64,000 bases of DNA from Moraxella sp. ZY210820 (GCF_030674635.1 NZ_CP089978.1:1674001-1738000); one strand, 5' to 3'; counted from the stretch's first letter, positions 18,656 through 28,312 are shown. Numbers and translations are program-made. Notes: generated from the sequence alone by a model not told the origin.

Positions 18656-19549
18656 ATGCAAAAATTAACCTTAACTTTAGAATGGTTTTTAAATCCTGAC
18701 CATTTACCCATGATTGCAGGTATTCAAACTGGAGCTTATCAACAACATGGTATCGATTTACACATGATTGAACCAAGCGACCATTACGATGGTTTTACTG
18801 CATTACATCAAGGTGAAATCGATTTACATAGCAATGAACCACTACATTTATTTGAACATTATGACCCTGATATTTGTGCATTAGGTTGTTTTTTTGAAAC
18901 TGATGGTGGCGTGTTAATGCGTGCTACAAGTGTTGATAAATTAAAAAATGGCGAAAAAATTCGTATCTGTACACCTGCTGCCGAACCTGAAACCAATCGT
19001 ATTGGTTTTGAAATTTTAAAACGCTATGTTGAAAAACATCAAGGCAACATCGAACCATCACAAGTAGAATTTATTTCAGCAGGTTTTCATCATATTGATA
19101 ACTTATTGGCTAATAAGCATTTAGATGGTGCTTGGCTATGTTTCTATAATTTTGAAGCAATTGAAGCTCAACAAAAAGGCTTAGAGTTTTTATTTATCGA
19201 CCAACATCAAAGTCCTTATGCCAATTTTTCAGCATTAGAGTTTATTACCACACGCACCTTAGTCGCACAAAAAGGCGAATTATTTAAGACCTTTTTAAAA
19301 GTAACCAGTGAAATGGTACAACATTGTCAAAATAATCCTGAACTAGCAAAACAGTATTATTATGACTACACACAAACGCAAGCTGATGATTTGATGAATG
19401 CAATTATTATCGATACTTTACCACGTTTACGTTCACCTATCCGTGCTGATGCAACAAAATGGCAAAATGTACGTCAAATGTTAGCGGATATTGATATTAT
19501 TCATTTGCAAGATGAACAATATCAAAATTTATGGCTGACTTTAGATTAA
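18656..19549 (+). CDS. NMT1/THI5-like domain protein without a signal peptide
   Basis: A 297-residue protein of the periplasmic-binding-protein fold, closest by eye to the NMT1/THI5-like family: LTLEWFLNPDHLPMIAGIQ at the N-terminus matches the family's W-x-N-x-x-H start, followed by GAYQQHGIDLHMIEP. Relatives are either periplasmic thiamine-precursor binders (ThiY) or cytoplasmic THI5-type enzymes making the thiamine pyrimidine. This protein starts directly with the domain and has no signal peptide, so it is predicted cytoplasmic. No ABC permease, ATPase or thi gene is next to it, and no THI5-type Cys cluster is obvious. Function remains open. Confidence 0.75.
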   Translation: MQKLTLTLEWFLNPDHLPMIAGIQTGAYQQHGIDLHMIEPSDHYDGFTALHQGEIDLHSNEPLHLFEHYDPDICALGCFFETDGGVLMRATSVDKLKNGEKIRICTPAAEPETNRIGFEILKRYVEKHQGNIEPSQVEFISAGFHHIDNLLANKHLDGAWLCFYNFEAIEAQQKGLEFLFIDQHQSPYANFSALEFITTRTLVAQKGELFKTFLKVTSEMVQHCQNNPELAKQYYYDYTQTQADDLMNAIIIDTLPRLRSPIRADATKWQNVRQMLADIDIIHLQDEQYQNLWLTLD

Positions 19550-19563
19550 TTTATCATTACGCT

Positions 19564-19672
19564 ATTCTCAACTTAAAAGCATAATATATTGATATGATTA
19601 GAATATTTTTATGCATAGATAAAAAATATTCCATCTCCACATAAAATCAATAACTTATATCAAGTTGAGAAT
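19564..19672. mobile_element. MITE-like element, family B, copy 1 (109 bp)
   Basis: Bounded by a perfect 11-bp inverted repeat (ATTCTCAACTT / AAGTTGAGAAT), with no coding capacity. Its reverse complement matches the element at 31606-31721 over both outer thirds (for example the shared ATAAGTTATTGATTTTATG and ATTATGCTTTTAAGTTGAG type segments). It lacks the GGGCGAAT hairpin carried by the other copy. Confidence 0.7.
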
Positions 19673-20020
19673 GGTGTTATCATTTTTACTATTCATGGAT
19701 AGATACTCATTTATCCATGAACTTAAACCTATAAACCGCCTATTTTTTATCATGCTTCATACCAGAAATAAAACATTTATTTGACAATTATTATATTTTT
19801 ACTTAAAATATTCTAAACAAGAATAATTTGTTATGATTGATAATATCTAATATTAACAATGTAGGATAAATTTCAATCAACCATCATTTGCCATTCAATT
19901 TTATTTTCCAATATGATCTAAAACAAACATTGATTTGATAATCATTGTTTCTTATGGTTATATGAATTGCAATATTCTTGTATCCCTCCTTTTCCTTTCA
20001 CGACATTGATTTGTAACTCT
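19673..20020. other. Long leader region of rho
   Basis: About 350 bases of A+T-rich DNA between the MITE and the rho ATG. It holds the promoter at 19781-19809. The predicted rho mRNA leader is therefore about 200 nt; in other bacteria such leaders allow Rho to limit its own expression. No gene is seen. Confidence 0.45.
19781..19809 (+). promoter_or_regulatory. Promoter of rho
   Basis: A perfect -35 TTGACA (19781-19786), a 17-nt spacer and -10 TAAAAT (19804-19809). It is the best plus-strand promoter upstream of rho. Confidence 0.65.
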
Positions 20021-21295
20021 ATGAACTTAACCGAACTGAAGAAAAAACCGATTAGCGAATTAGTTAAAATTGCTGAATTTATGGGCTTGGAAGGACTTGC
20101 TCGTAACCGTAAACAGGACATTATTTTTGCTATTTTAAAACGTCATGCCATGAATGGCGAAGAGATTTTTGGCGATGGTGTATTAGAAATTTTAAGCGAT
20201 GGATTTGGTTTTTTACGTTCTGCAACAGAATCTTACTTAGCAGGTCCTGATGATATTTATATCAGCCCATCACAAATCCGCCGTTTTAACTTACGTACAG
20301 GCGATACCATTACAGGTACGATTCGCCCACCTAAAGAAGGTGAACGTTATTTTGCTTTATTAAAAGTCAATGAAATTAACTACGATACACCTGAAAACTC
20401 TCGTAATAAAATCCTTTTTGAAAACTTAACACCTTTATTCCCAACTGAACAACTTGTGATGGAACTCGGTAACGGTACAACTGAAGACCTTACTGCTCGT
20501 ATGGTGGATTTAATTGCTCCAATTGGTAAAGGACAACGTTCAATCGTGGTTGCACCACCAAAAGCGGGTAAAACCATGCTATTACAAAGTATTGCTCAAT
20601 CGATTACCCGTAATAATCCCGAAGTATATTTAATTGTATTATTAATTGATGAACGTCCAGAAGAAGTGACTGAAATGGAACGTACTGTGCGTGGTGAAGT
20701 GGTTGCATCAACATTCGATGAAGCCCCAGCTCGTCATGTACAAGTTGCAGAAATGGTGATTGAAAAAGCCAAGCGTTTAGTTGAACACAAAAAAGACGTG
20801 GTAATTTTGCTTGATAGTATTACTCGTTTGGCTCGTGCTTATAATACCGTTATTCCATCATCAGGGAAAGTTTTAACAGGTGGTGTTGATGCTCATGCAT
20901 TAGAACGTCCAAAACGCTTTTTTGGTGCAGCTCGTAATATTGAAGAAGGTGGTTCATTGACTATTATTTCAACTGCTTTGATTGAAACGGGTAGTAAAAT
21001 GGATGAAGTCATCTATGAAGAATTTAAAGGTACAGGTAACCAAGAAATTACCCTTGACCGCCGTATTGCAGAAAAACGTGTATTCCCTGCTATCAATATC
21101 AAAAAATCAGGTACTCGCCGTGAAGAACGTTTGATGGACGAAGAAAATTTACGCAAAGTTTGGGTTTTACGCAAATTATTACATTCACATGATGAATTGC
21201 CAGCGATTGAATATTTACTTAATCGCATGAAAGAAACCAAGACGAATGATGAATTTTTTGATTTGATGAAACGTAAGCAAAATCAAGCTACTTAA
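20021..21295 (+). CDS. rho: Transcription termination factor Rho
   Basis: Hexameric RNA-dependent ATPase that ends factor-dependent transcription. The start [19 protein letters not shown] at 20021 gives 424 residues (E. coli 419) and matches the family N-terminus; the frame stays open upstream but that part is not conserved. The RNA-binding cold-shock-like domain has DGFGFLRS, the ATPase core has the Walker [11 protein letters not shown] and Walker [18 protein letters not shown], and the Q/R-loop regions are present. It is followed by a terminator and then by the CRISPR leader. Confidence 0.97.
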   Translation: MNLTELKKKPISELVKIAEFMGLEGLARNRKQDIIFAILKRHAMNGEEIFGDGVLEILSDGFGFLRSATESYLAGPDDIYISPSQIRRFNLRTGDTITGTIRPPKEGERYFALLKVNEINYDTPENSRNKILFENLTPLFPTEQLVMELGNGTTEDLTARMVDLIAPIGKGQRSIVVAPPKAGKTMLLQSIAQSITRNNPEVYLIVLLIDERPEEVTEMERTVRGEVVASTFDEAPARHVQVAEMVIEKAKRLVEHKKDVVILLDSITRLARAYNTVIPSSGKVLTGGVDAHALERPKRFFGAARNIEEGGSLTIISTALIETGSKMDEVIYEEFKGTGNQEITLDRRIAEKRVFPAINIKKSGTRREERLMDEENLRKVWVLRKLLHSHDELPAIEYLLNRMKETKTNDEFFDLMKRKQNQAT

Positions 21296-21304
21296 ATTTA
21301 GAAT

Positions 21305-21341
21305 AAAAAATGGGCGGATAATAATTATTCGCCTATTTTTT
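21305..21341 (+). terminator. Terminator of rho
   Basis: A stem of about 14 bp with wobbles (AATGGGCGGATAAT / ATTATTCGCCTATT), preceded by A6 and followed by T5, about 10 bases after the rho stop. It resembles the GGGCGAAT hairpin repeats and may have arisen from one. Confidence 0.7.
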
Positions 21342-21342
21342 A

Positions 21343-21552
21343 TCAGTGAATTCATAGTCTCTTTATTTTGATTAATGGAATATATTTTATTATAATATAG
21401 CGATAACTAATGAAGTTTAGACCTTTATTTTTACACTCTTTAAAAACTTATTTAAAATCAATATTTTAATATTAGGTTAAAAATAATTGGTATTTGGGTT
21501 CAAAATACTGATTAAACCTTGATTTTACTGATAATTTTCAGTAAAATCTCTA
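21343..21552 (+). promoter_or_regulatory. CRISPR leader candidate with IHF-like site
   Basis: About 210 bases of A+T-rich, non-coding DNA just before the first repeat. It contains AATCAATATTTTA at 21456-21468, which matches the IHF consensus WATCAANNNNTTR fully and lies about 85 bases before the first repeat. An inverted repeat TTTTACTG / CAGTAAAA lies 8-31 bases before the first repeat. Leader orientation is inferred because repeats at the other end are degenerate. Confidence 0.6.
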
Positions 21553-24277
21553 GTTATACACCGTATAGGTGGCTTAGAAAGTGCATACGTTGAAGAGAAT
21601 TGTCCAAAGTTGGTTATACACCGTATAGGTGGCTTAGAAAGTATGTATCATCTTTGAAATAAAAACCTTTGCCGTTATACACCGTATAGGTGGCTTAGAA
21701 AATAGATGAACGAACTGCTTCTACTGCTTGATTGTTATACACCGTATAGGTGGCTTAGAAAAAGAAGATTTATCGATTAATCTTAAACAGTTAGTTATAC
21801 ACCGTATAGGTGGCTTAGAAATCTAGTGGGGGCGGTTCTAGCGGTGGTGGTAAGTTATACACCGTATAGGTGGCTTAGAAAGCAAATAGTACATTTAGAC
21901 ATGATTAACCCTGGTTATACACCGTATAGGTGGCTTAGAAAATTGAAAGCCGAATGACCTTGCTTTCTACCCAGTTATACACCGTATAGGTGGCTTAGAA
22001 AGATACGCTACAAGATTTAGCACCGATTAATCCGTTATACACCGTATAGGTGGCTTAGAAAGTGCTGCGATTAATTTTTATAACAAGCATAATGTTATAC
22101 ACCGTATAGGTGGCTTAGAAAAACTTTTTTAAGCCCATTGTAAATAGATGTTGGTTATACACCGTATAGGTGGCTTAGAAAGGTAAAAGTTGCGTTTTCT
22201 CCGAGGTTTTTTTTGTTATACACCGTATAGGTGGCTTAGAAAAGCGTTATCAGTGTCAGGCATAGAAGATAAAGGTTATACACCGTATAGGTGGCTTAGA
22301 AATTGATAACGATTACCATCAATCGGTTTTTTCAAGTTATACACCGCATAGGTGGCTTAGAAAATTGTTCAACATAATGCGAGTAACGACAGCACCGTTA
22401 TACACCGCATAGGTGGCTTAGAAAAAGCGTGGAAACTGTGTAATACCGTAAATGTCGTTATACACCGCATAGGTGGCTTAGAAAAATAAATAAACCTGTC
22501 CAAAAACCATAAGAATGTTATACACCGCATAGGTGGCTTAGAAACAACAGCATATCAATAGCCATTGTTACAGCTCCGTTATACACCGCATAGGTGGCTT
22601 AGAAAAATTATTATTACCAAAACCAAAAGCACGCAATGTTATACACCGCATAGGTGGCTTAGAAATGCATATCTAAGAGATAAACGCAAACAGGGCGGTT
22701 ATACACCGCATAGGTGGCTTAGAAAATAAGCATATCAATAAAAGTCTTTTTTGCATCGTTATACACCGCATAGGTGGCTTAGAAAAGCAATTTTAAAAGC
22801 AGTTAGTCAGTGTATGGGTTATACACCGCATAGGTGGCTTAGAAATTTAAAGTTTTTAAAAATGTTTCGATAGCGTCGTTATACACCGCATAGGTGGCTT
22901 AGAAATAAAGGTGTATTTATATTTGCTAGTATTGCGAGTTATACACCGCATAGGTGGCTTAGAAATGTAAGATTTTGGCAATAGAACAGTTTAAAAGGTT
23001 ATACACCGCATAGGTGGCTTAGAAATAACTCTACTTCAAAATAGCTAAAATCCTGTTGTTATACACCGCATAGGTGGCTTAGAAAACTGCCCGGCGTTCC
23101 TGTGATTAAGTGTAGCATGTTATACACCGCATAGGTGGCTTAGAAAGTTAGTAAAGGTAATTGAAATTGACACAACAAGTTATACACCGCATAGGTGGCT
23201 TAGAAAAAATTGGGCTAATGAAATCACACTCAAAAACAGTTATACACCGCATAGGTGGCTTAGAAAAGTATATGATGTAGAAGCATCAGCAGGTTATGGT
23301 TATACACCGCATAGGTGGCTTAGAAAGTATTATGATGATACTTGTGATATTCGCAGTCGTTATACACCGTATAGGTGGCTTAGAAAATCCATAATCAACG
23401 CTATTTAAAGCTAAATTTTGTTATACACCGTATAGGTGGCTTAGAAAATTTTCACTACACAGTATTTATTGTAGGGTTTGTTATACACCGTATAGGTGGC
23501 TTAGAAATGATGATGAAATTACAAACATTGTCAGTAACTGTTATACACCGTATAGGTGGCTTAGAAATTTCTTCATTAAAACAAGTGATGAATATGTGCG
23601 TTATACACCGTATAGGTGGCTTAGAAACATCAAGTAAGCCCAAATTATACCATATTAAAGTTATACACCGTATAGGTGGCTTAGAAAGCCAACCGTTACT
23701 AGCCCAAGTCCTGCCCCTGTGTTATACACCGCATAGGTGGCTTAGAAAATTTGAAGTGGAAGTTGCATAACTTCTGAATAGTTATACACCGCATAGGTGG
23801 CTTAGAAAAAAACAAAATCGCAAATGCTATTGTTACCACAGTTATACACCGCATAGGTGGCTTAGAAATGAACCTGTAGAACCATTTGGGCGTTATACAC
23901 CGCATAGGTGGCTTAGAAAATTTGCACCTTGCATTTCATTGAAATACTGATGTTATACACCGCATAGGTGGCTTAAAACGCTACTATGGGCAGGGCAAGA
24001 CCCTATTTATGTTACATCGTATAGGTGGCTTAGAAAATTGTTTAGGGCTTCTGGAGGATTTTGCTCACGTTATACACCGTATAGGTGGCTTAGAAAATTA
24101 ATCACACGCCAGTTAATAATGCTTTGTGGTTATACACCGTATAGGTGGCTTAGAAATTTTAAATATGTACGAACATCTTTTTTAGCCAGTTATACACCGT
24201 ATAGGTGGCTTAGAAATAAAATACACAACATCGCAATACTTGCAAATATGTTATACACCGCATAGGTGGCTTAGAAA
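21553..24277 (+). CRISPR. CRISPR array, 46 repeats and 45 spacers, type I-F-like repeats
   Basis: Direct repeats of 28 nt start GTTATA and end CTTAGAAA, with a 4-bp stem CACC/GGTG around a GTATA or GCATA loop; spacers are mostly 32-33 nt. Length, spacing and the CTTAGAAA end resemble type I-F. Two repeat forms differ only in the loop base: repeats 1-13 T, 14-30 C, 31-36 T, 37-41 C, 42-45 T, 46 C (23 of each). Repeat 41 (23952) ends CTTAAAAC, repeat 42 (24011) has lost 2 nt and has a further substitution, and the spacer at 23869-23891 is only 23 nt. Degeneration on the right suggests the leader is on the left. No cas gene lies in the window: rho flanks one side and lrgB the other. Confidence 0.98.
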
Positions 24278-24402
24278 CATTAAGTCTTGTACTGTGACTG
24301 ATTAAATCATCTTTAAATTGTAAGAAACTCAATTTTATAATTTATTGATTAACATAATTTTTTTAAATCATAAGTATTAAATATCATTTATGCTTTCTAT
24401 AA

Positions 24403-24437
24403 AAAAGCAGATAAAATTCAATATCTTATCTGCTTTT
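24403..24437 (-). terminator. Terminator of hflX-lrgA-lrgB
   Basis: A perfect 12-bp stem (AAAAGCAGATAA / TTATCTGCTTTT) with an 11-nt loop, 15 bases past the lrgB stop. The flanking A/T runs would let it work in both directions, so it may also end any transcript leaving the CRISPR array. Confidence 0.75.
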
Positions 24438-24451
24438 ATTCCTTTATGATT

Positions 24452-25123
24452 TTAACGTAACGCTAAAATAAACGCAGGCAACCAAATCGCTGTAACTACA
24501 CCATTAATCGCCATACCAAACGCAGCATAACGCCCCGCCACTGCCCCACGTTGCCATGCTTGTGCTGTACCAATCGCATGAGCAGCTAATCCTAAAGCCA
24601 AACCTGAAGCACGCTCATCATTAATATGACGTAAAATCACACTCGAAAAAGCTGAACCAATCAAACCCGATACAATCACAATCAACACCGCCACATCAAC
24701 AGGTGCATGAATTAATGTTGCAATATTAATCGCTAATGGACTAGTTACCGCTCGTGAAGCAAATGCCAAAAAGACAGGCTCACTCAAATGCATTAAATAA
24801 GCCAATCCCATTGGAATTGCCACACCTGTCGTAGTTGCAAATGCGACAATAATTGCTAATTGCTTTTTTGGTAAATCATCATATTTCATACTCGCCAAAG
24901 GAATGGCTAAAGCAACCGTTACATAACCCAATAAACGTGCAAAAGTCGCATCAGTATGCTGTTTATAAACTTGATAATCAAATTGGAATATTGTTAAAAA
25001 GATAATCACAATCACCATCGCAATGACCAATACAGGCACCTGCGGAAAACGGCGATTAATCGGTTTTGCCAACAAATAAGCAATAATGGTGATCGCAAAA
25101 GCAAAAATAATTGAAAACATCAC
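24452..25123 (-). CDS. lrgB: LrgB/CidB-family membrane protein
   Basis: Inner-membrane protein of 223 residues with about six or seven helices. The family motif ASRAVTSPLAINIA is visible near residue 123, and GLALGLAAHAIGTAQAWQRG near 177. LrgB-type proteins work with LrgA-type holin-like partners; in Gram-positive bacteria they affect autolysis, and plant and some bacterial relatives move glycolate, lactate or pyruvate. The start is 6 bases after the lrgA stop, so the pair forms an operon. Confidence 0.92.
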   Translation of the reverse strand: MMFSIIFAFAITIIAYLLAKPINRRFPQVPVLVIAMVIVIIFLTIFQFDYQVYKQHTDATFARLLGYVTVALAIPLASMKYDDLPKKQLAIIVAFATTTGVAIPMGLAYLMHLSEPVFLAFASRAVTSPLAINIATLIHAPVDVAVLIVIVSGLIGSAFSSVILRHINDERASGLALGLAAHAIGTAQAWQRGAVAGRYAAFGMAINGVVTAIWLPAFILALR

Positions 25124-25129
25124 GCACTC

Positions 25130-25495
25130 CTACAACCATTTTTTCGCAATTTTGGCATAAACCCAAAGCGGAATTAGCGTACTGACAAATAAAATTATTA
25201 CAAAACGAATTAGTTCATCACCTAATTGTAAAATCGCAAAACATGACCCTGCTGCAATTGGTACAAATGCAAAACCGCTTTCTTTCATCACTTTATTTGT
25301 GGTATCAATTAAACGTGCAGGAATTTGGCTCACTTGACGCACCACACTCAATGTAATCAATAATAAAATCAACCCCAATAAATTTCCCAATTCTGGGTGA
25401 TTAAATTGACTACAAATCCACACACTCACTTCTCGATACACAATAATTAATGCTAATGTACCTAACCAAGCAGGATAATCAATATTTTTTAACAT
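25130..25495 (-). CDS. lrgA: LrgA/CidA-family holin-like protein
   Basis: A 121-residue protein with about four membrane helices, matching the LrgA/CidA family in size, topology and the segment NLLGLILLLITL followed by a conserved FVPIAAGSC region. It begins 12 bases after the hflX stop and is followed directly by lrgB, so hflX, lrgA and lrgB probably share a transcript. It likely acts together with LrgB in the inner membrane. Confidence 0.9.
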   Translation of the reverse strand: MLKNIDYPAWLGTLALIIVYREVSVWICSQFNHPELGNLLGLILLLITLSVVRQVSQIPARLIDTTNKVMKESGFAFVPIAAGSCFAILQLGDELIRFVIILFVSTLIPLWVYAKIAKKWL

Positions 25496-25507
25496 TCACT
25501 CACTCCT

Positions 25508-26818
25508 TTATTGTTCAAACTCTTCTAACACTGGTTTAAAATCCTTTGCTCGCTCGCCCAATACATCATCAAGCGAAATATGATGTTGTAAAATAGTCTG
25601 TACCAAAATATTTGGAGCTAAATTCACTTGTAAATGCAATCGCCCATGTTCATCATAATATTGTTGTTGCACTACACCTAATTCAAATAAACGATGTTGC
25701 AACCGAGCATGTTGATAATCCAAACTTAAATCAAATAATTGACTTTTGCCAGCTAAATATTCTTGTACCACTTGAAATAATTCATCAATGCCCTGCCCTG
25801 TATGTGCTGAAACATATACTCGCTCAGGCAATTGACTATCCGCATGATAATGCACTCGCACAGGTTCACCTGTCATATCAATTTTATTATACACACGAAT
25901 AATCGGAACATCAGCTCCTATATCTTGCAGTACTTGTTCAACAGTCTCTATTTGCTCCAACATTTCATCACTACTGCTATCAATCACATGCAATAATAAA
26001 CTCGATTGTACCGTTTCTTCAAGCGTGGCTTTAAAAGAATCCACTAAACTATGTGATAATTGACTAACAAAACCTACCGTATCTGCCAAAACCACCGAAC
26101 CAATGCCTGCCCAATCCATACGGCGTAATGTCGGGTCTAAAGTAGCAAATAATTGATTTTCAGCATAAACATTACTATTTGCTAAACGATTAAATAAAGT
26201 TGATTTCCCTGCATTGGTATAGCCGACCAAAGAAACTGTTGGAATGGTATTTTTTTGTCGTGCCATACGTCCTTGTTGGCGTGTTTGCTGTACTTTTTTA
26301 AGCTTTTCTTTTAGCTGTTGCAGGCGAATACGCAATAAACGTCTATCAGTTTCTAATTGTGTTTCCCCTGGTCCACGCAAGCCAATACCACCCTTTTGGC
26401 TCGATAAATGCGTATAGCCACGTACCAAACGTGCAGAAATATATTCTAATTGTGCAACTTCAACTTGTAATTGTCCTTCATAAGTTCTGGCACGCAACGC
26501 AAAAATATCTAAAATCAAGCGAGTACGGTCAAGCACACGGCATTGAAAGGCTTGTTCTAAGTTACGTTCTTGGGCGGGTGTTAAAGTTTGTTCAAAAATA
26601 ACAAGGTCAATATCATGTTGCTGTACTAAATCTGTAATTTCTTCTACTTTACCAGAACCGATAAAATATTTCGCTTCAGCTTTATGACGATGAATTTGTA
26701 AATGCTGAACCACTTCCGCCCCTGCCGAAATAGCAAGCAGATAAAATTCATCAACATTACATTTTGTAAAATGGTCGATATGTACACTTACCAATAAGGT
26801 CTTGTTATCATTCATCAT
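25508..26818 (-). CDS. hflX: Ribosome-splitting GTPase HflX
   Basis: HflX rescues stalled ribosomes by splitting 70S particles under stress such as heat. The N-terminal HflX domain ends in a coiled segment (LRIRLQQLKEKLKKVQQTRQQ). Then come the GTPase motifs G1 GYTNAGKST, G3 DTVGF and G4 NKID, and the GLRGPGETQLETDRR signature of the family. Length 436 is normal. The first codons read MMNDNK; either ATG may be used. No hfq or hflK/C neighbours are present; lrgA follows. Confidence 0.95.
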   Translation of the reverse strand: MMNDNKTLLVSVHIDHFTKCNVDEFYLLAISAGAEVVQHLQIHRHKAEAKYFIGSGKVEEITDLVQQHDIDLVIFEQTLTPAQERNLEQAFQCRVLDRTRLILDIFALRARTYEGQLQVEVAQLEYISARLVRGYTHLSSQKGGIGLRGPGETQLETDRRLLRIRLQQLKEKLKKVQQTRQQGRMARQKNTIPTVSLVGYTNAGKSTLFNRLANSNVYAENQLFATLDPTLRRMDWAGIGSVVLADTVGFVSQLSHSLVDSFKATLEETVQSSLLLHVIDSSSDEMLEQIETVEQVLQDIGADVPIIRVYNKIDMTGEPVRVHYHADSQLPERVYVSAHTGQGIDELFQVVQEYLAGKSQLFDLSLDYQHARLQHRLFELGVVQQQYYDEHGRLHLQVNLAPNILVQTILQHHISLDDVLGERAKDFKPVLEEFEQ

Positions 26819-27027
26819 ATTAGCATTTTATCAAATGGGAAAATGTAATCAATCTTAACATGAATAACGATCAAAAATCTATTCAACTTAAGTCCATTGT
26901 TTGATGATTTTATAACATATTGATAATATTCACATCATTGTAAATGATAGACATAATATCAGTGTTACGATCATTAAAATTCATCCATTATCACCAAGAA
27001 AATAATTCTACAATCTCAATAAAATAC

Positions 27028-27057
27028 TTGGCTAAAATTTGTTTTATTGAGTATAAT
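27028..27057 (+). promoter_or_regulatory. Candidate promoter of the L,D-transpeptidase gene
   Basis: TTGGCT (27028-27033), an 18-nt spacer and a perfect TATAAT (27052-27057), placing the start point about 35-40 bases before the ATG at 27101. Confidence 0.5.
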
Positions 27058-27100
27058 ATCGAACGCTAAATTGACCACTATCGATAGGATTATTCTAAAT

Positions 27101-28312
27101 ATGAATTATTCATATTTACCCATACTCAAACTCAGCATACTTTGTATGAGTTTATGTTTAACTGCTTGTTTTTCTGATAAAAAACGAGTAGATGAAGCTT
27201 TACCTATCACTTCTGCTGTGGCAGCAGAGCCTGAAGCAAAACCAATATGGAAACCCAATGTCAGCCAACAATTTAATGGTCAAAGTGAAATTGAACAACG
27301 TCTTGCCATTGCCTTACCTGAAATTCCTTATAGTTTAGATGGACTAAGTGAATTTGCACAAAAAGTAAATACGCAACTTTGGCAAAATGATGAAACATAT
27401 GACAATTTAACTACAGAGCAGATTATTAAAATTCAAGCCCTACTAAATTGGCATCATCATAAAGTAGGTGCTGTTGATGGTAAATTTAATGCCAATACCG
27501 TCAAAGCCATGAATGTGTTTCAATACAAACATAATTTACCTTTAACCCAAACAATGAACGAAGCCACATGGCAGGCTCTTACCCAAGATAAAGCATTATT
27601 AGAACGCCCTGTATTAGTGAAATATACTTTAACCAAAGAAGATGTTGATTTATTTAAATATCCTGAACGTACACGTTATAAAAAAGCAGCCGAAGCAATT
27701 GCTGAACGTTTTCAAATGAGTCGTCAATTATTAACTCAACTTAACCCTAACACACCTTTACAAGCAGGCAATAGCATTATTGTTTATAACCCTGCTCAAC
27801 CTAATATGCAGGCAGTAACACGTGTCATTGCAGATAAAAAACGTAATATTTTATTTGCTTATAATGAACATGATGAATTAGTAGCAAGCTACCCTACCAC
27901 AGTAGGTGGACGTAATTCACCATCACCAACAGGTAAACATCGTGTAGTTAATCGCCATATAGACCCAAGCTATAATAAAGATTTTAAAAATAAAGCCAGC
28001 TCTATACCAGGAGGTCCAAACAATCCTGTTGGGCGTGTATGGATGGGTTTAAGTAAAAAAAGTTTTGGTATTCATGGTTCGCCTGAACCTGAAATGATTA
28101 GTCATCAAAAATCAGCAGGTTGTGTACGCTTAACCAACTGGGATGCTTTATCACTGTTTGGTACAATACAACATGGTGCAGAAGTTGAGTTTGTGGAAAA
28201 AGACTATATGATGTCGAAACAAGAGCAACAACGTTCGCTGTTAATCACTCAAGAGCAACAGAAATTAGAACAGTTAAAACAACAAATTGAACAGACATCA
28301 GCTTCTAATTAA
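27101..28312 (+). CDS. L,D-transpeptidase lipoprotein with peptidoglycan-binding domain
   Basis: Cell-wall enzyme of 403 residues from the ATG at 27101; that start gives a clean lipoprotein signal with lipobox LTAC, which a start 18 codons upstream would spoil. Domain order: a peptidoglycan-binding segment (IKIQALLNWHHHKVGAVDGKF..., VKAMNVFQYKHNL), a LysM-like stretch (ERFQMSRQLLTQLNPNTPL), then a YkuD catalytic domain with HGSPEPEMI and the nucleophile motif SAGCVRLTNWDAL. The C-terminal 35 residues are Gln/Glu-rich. It may make 3-3 crosslinks or attach proteins to peptidoglycan. A small membrane-protein gene follows 11 bases later. Confidence 0.9.
   Translation: MNYSYLPILKLSILCMSLCLTACFSDKKRVDEALPITSAVAAEPEAKPIWKPNVSQQFNGQSEIEQRLAIALPEIPYSLDGLSEFAQKVNTQLWQNDETYDNLTTEQIIKIQALLNWHHHKVGAVDGKFNANTVKAMNVFQYKHNLPLTQTMNEATWQALTQDKALLERPVLVKYTLTKEDVDLFKYPERTRYKKAAEAIAERFQMSRQLLTQLNPNTPLQAGNSIIVYNPAQPNMQAVTRVIADKKRNILFAYNEHDELVASYPTTVGGRNSPSPTGKHRVVNRHIDPSYNKDFKNKASSIPGGPNNPVGRVWMGLSKKSFGIHGSPEPEMISHQKSAGCVRLTNWDALSLFGTIQHGAEVEFVEKDYMMSKQEQQRSLLITQEQQKLEQLKQQIEQTSASN

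Noticed and set aside
23455..24265. Several short open frames inside the CRISPR array with repeating peptides
   Set aside because: Their repeated amino-acid pattern is only the translated CRISPR repeat; they have no start signals and are shadows of the array.
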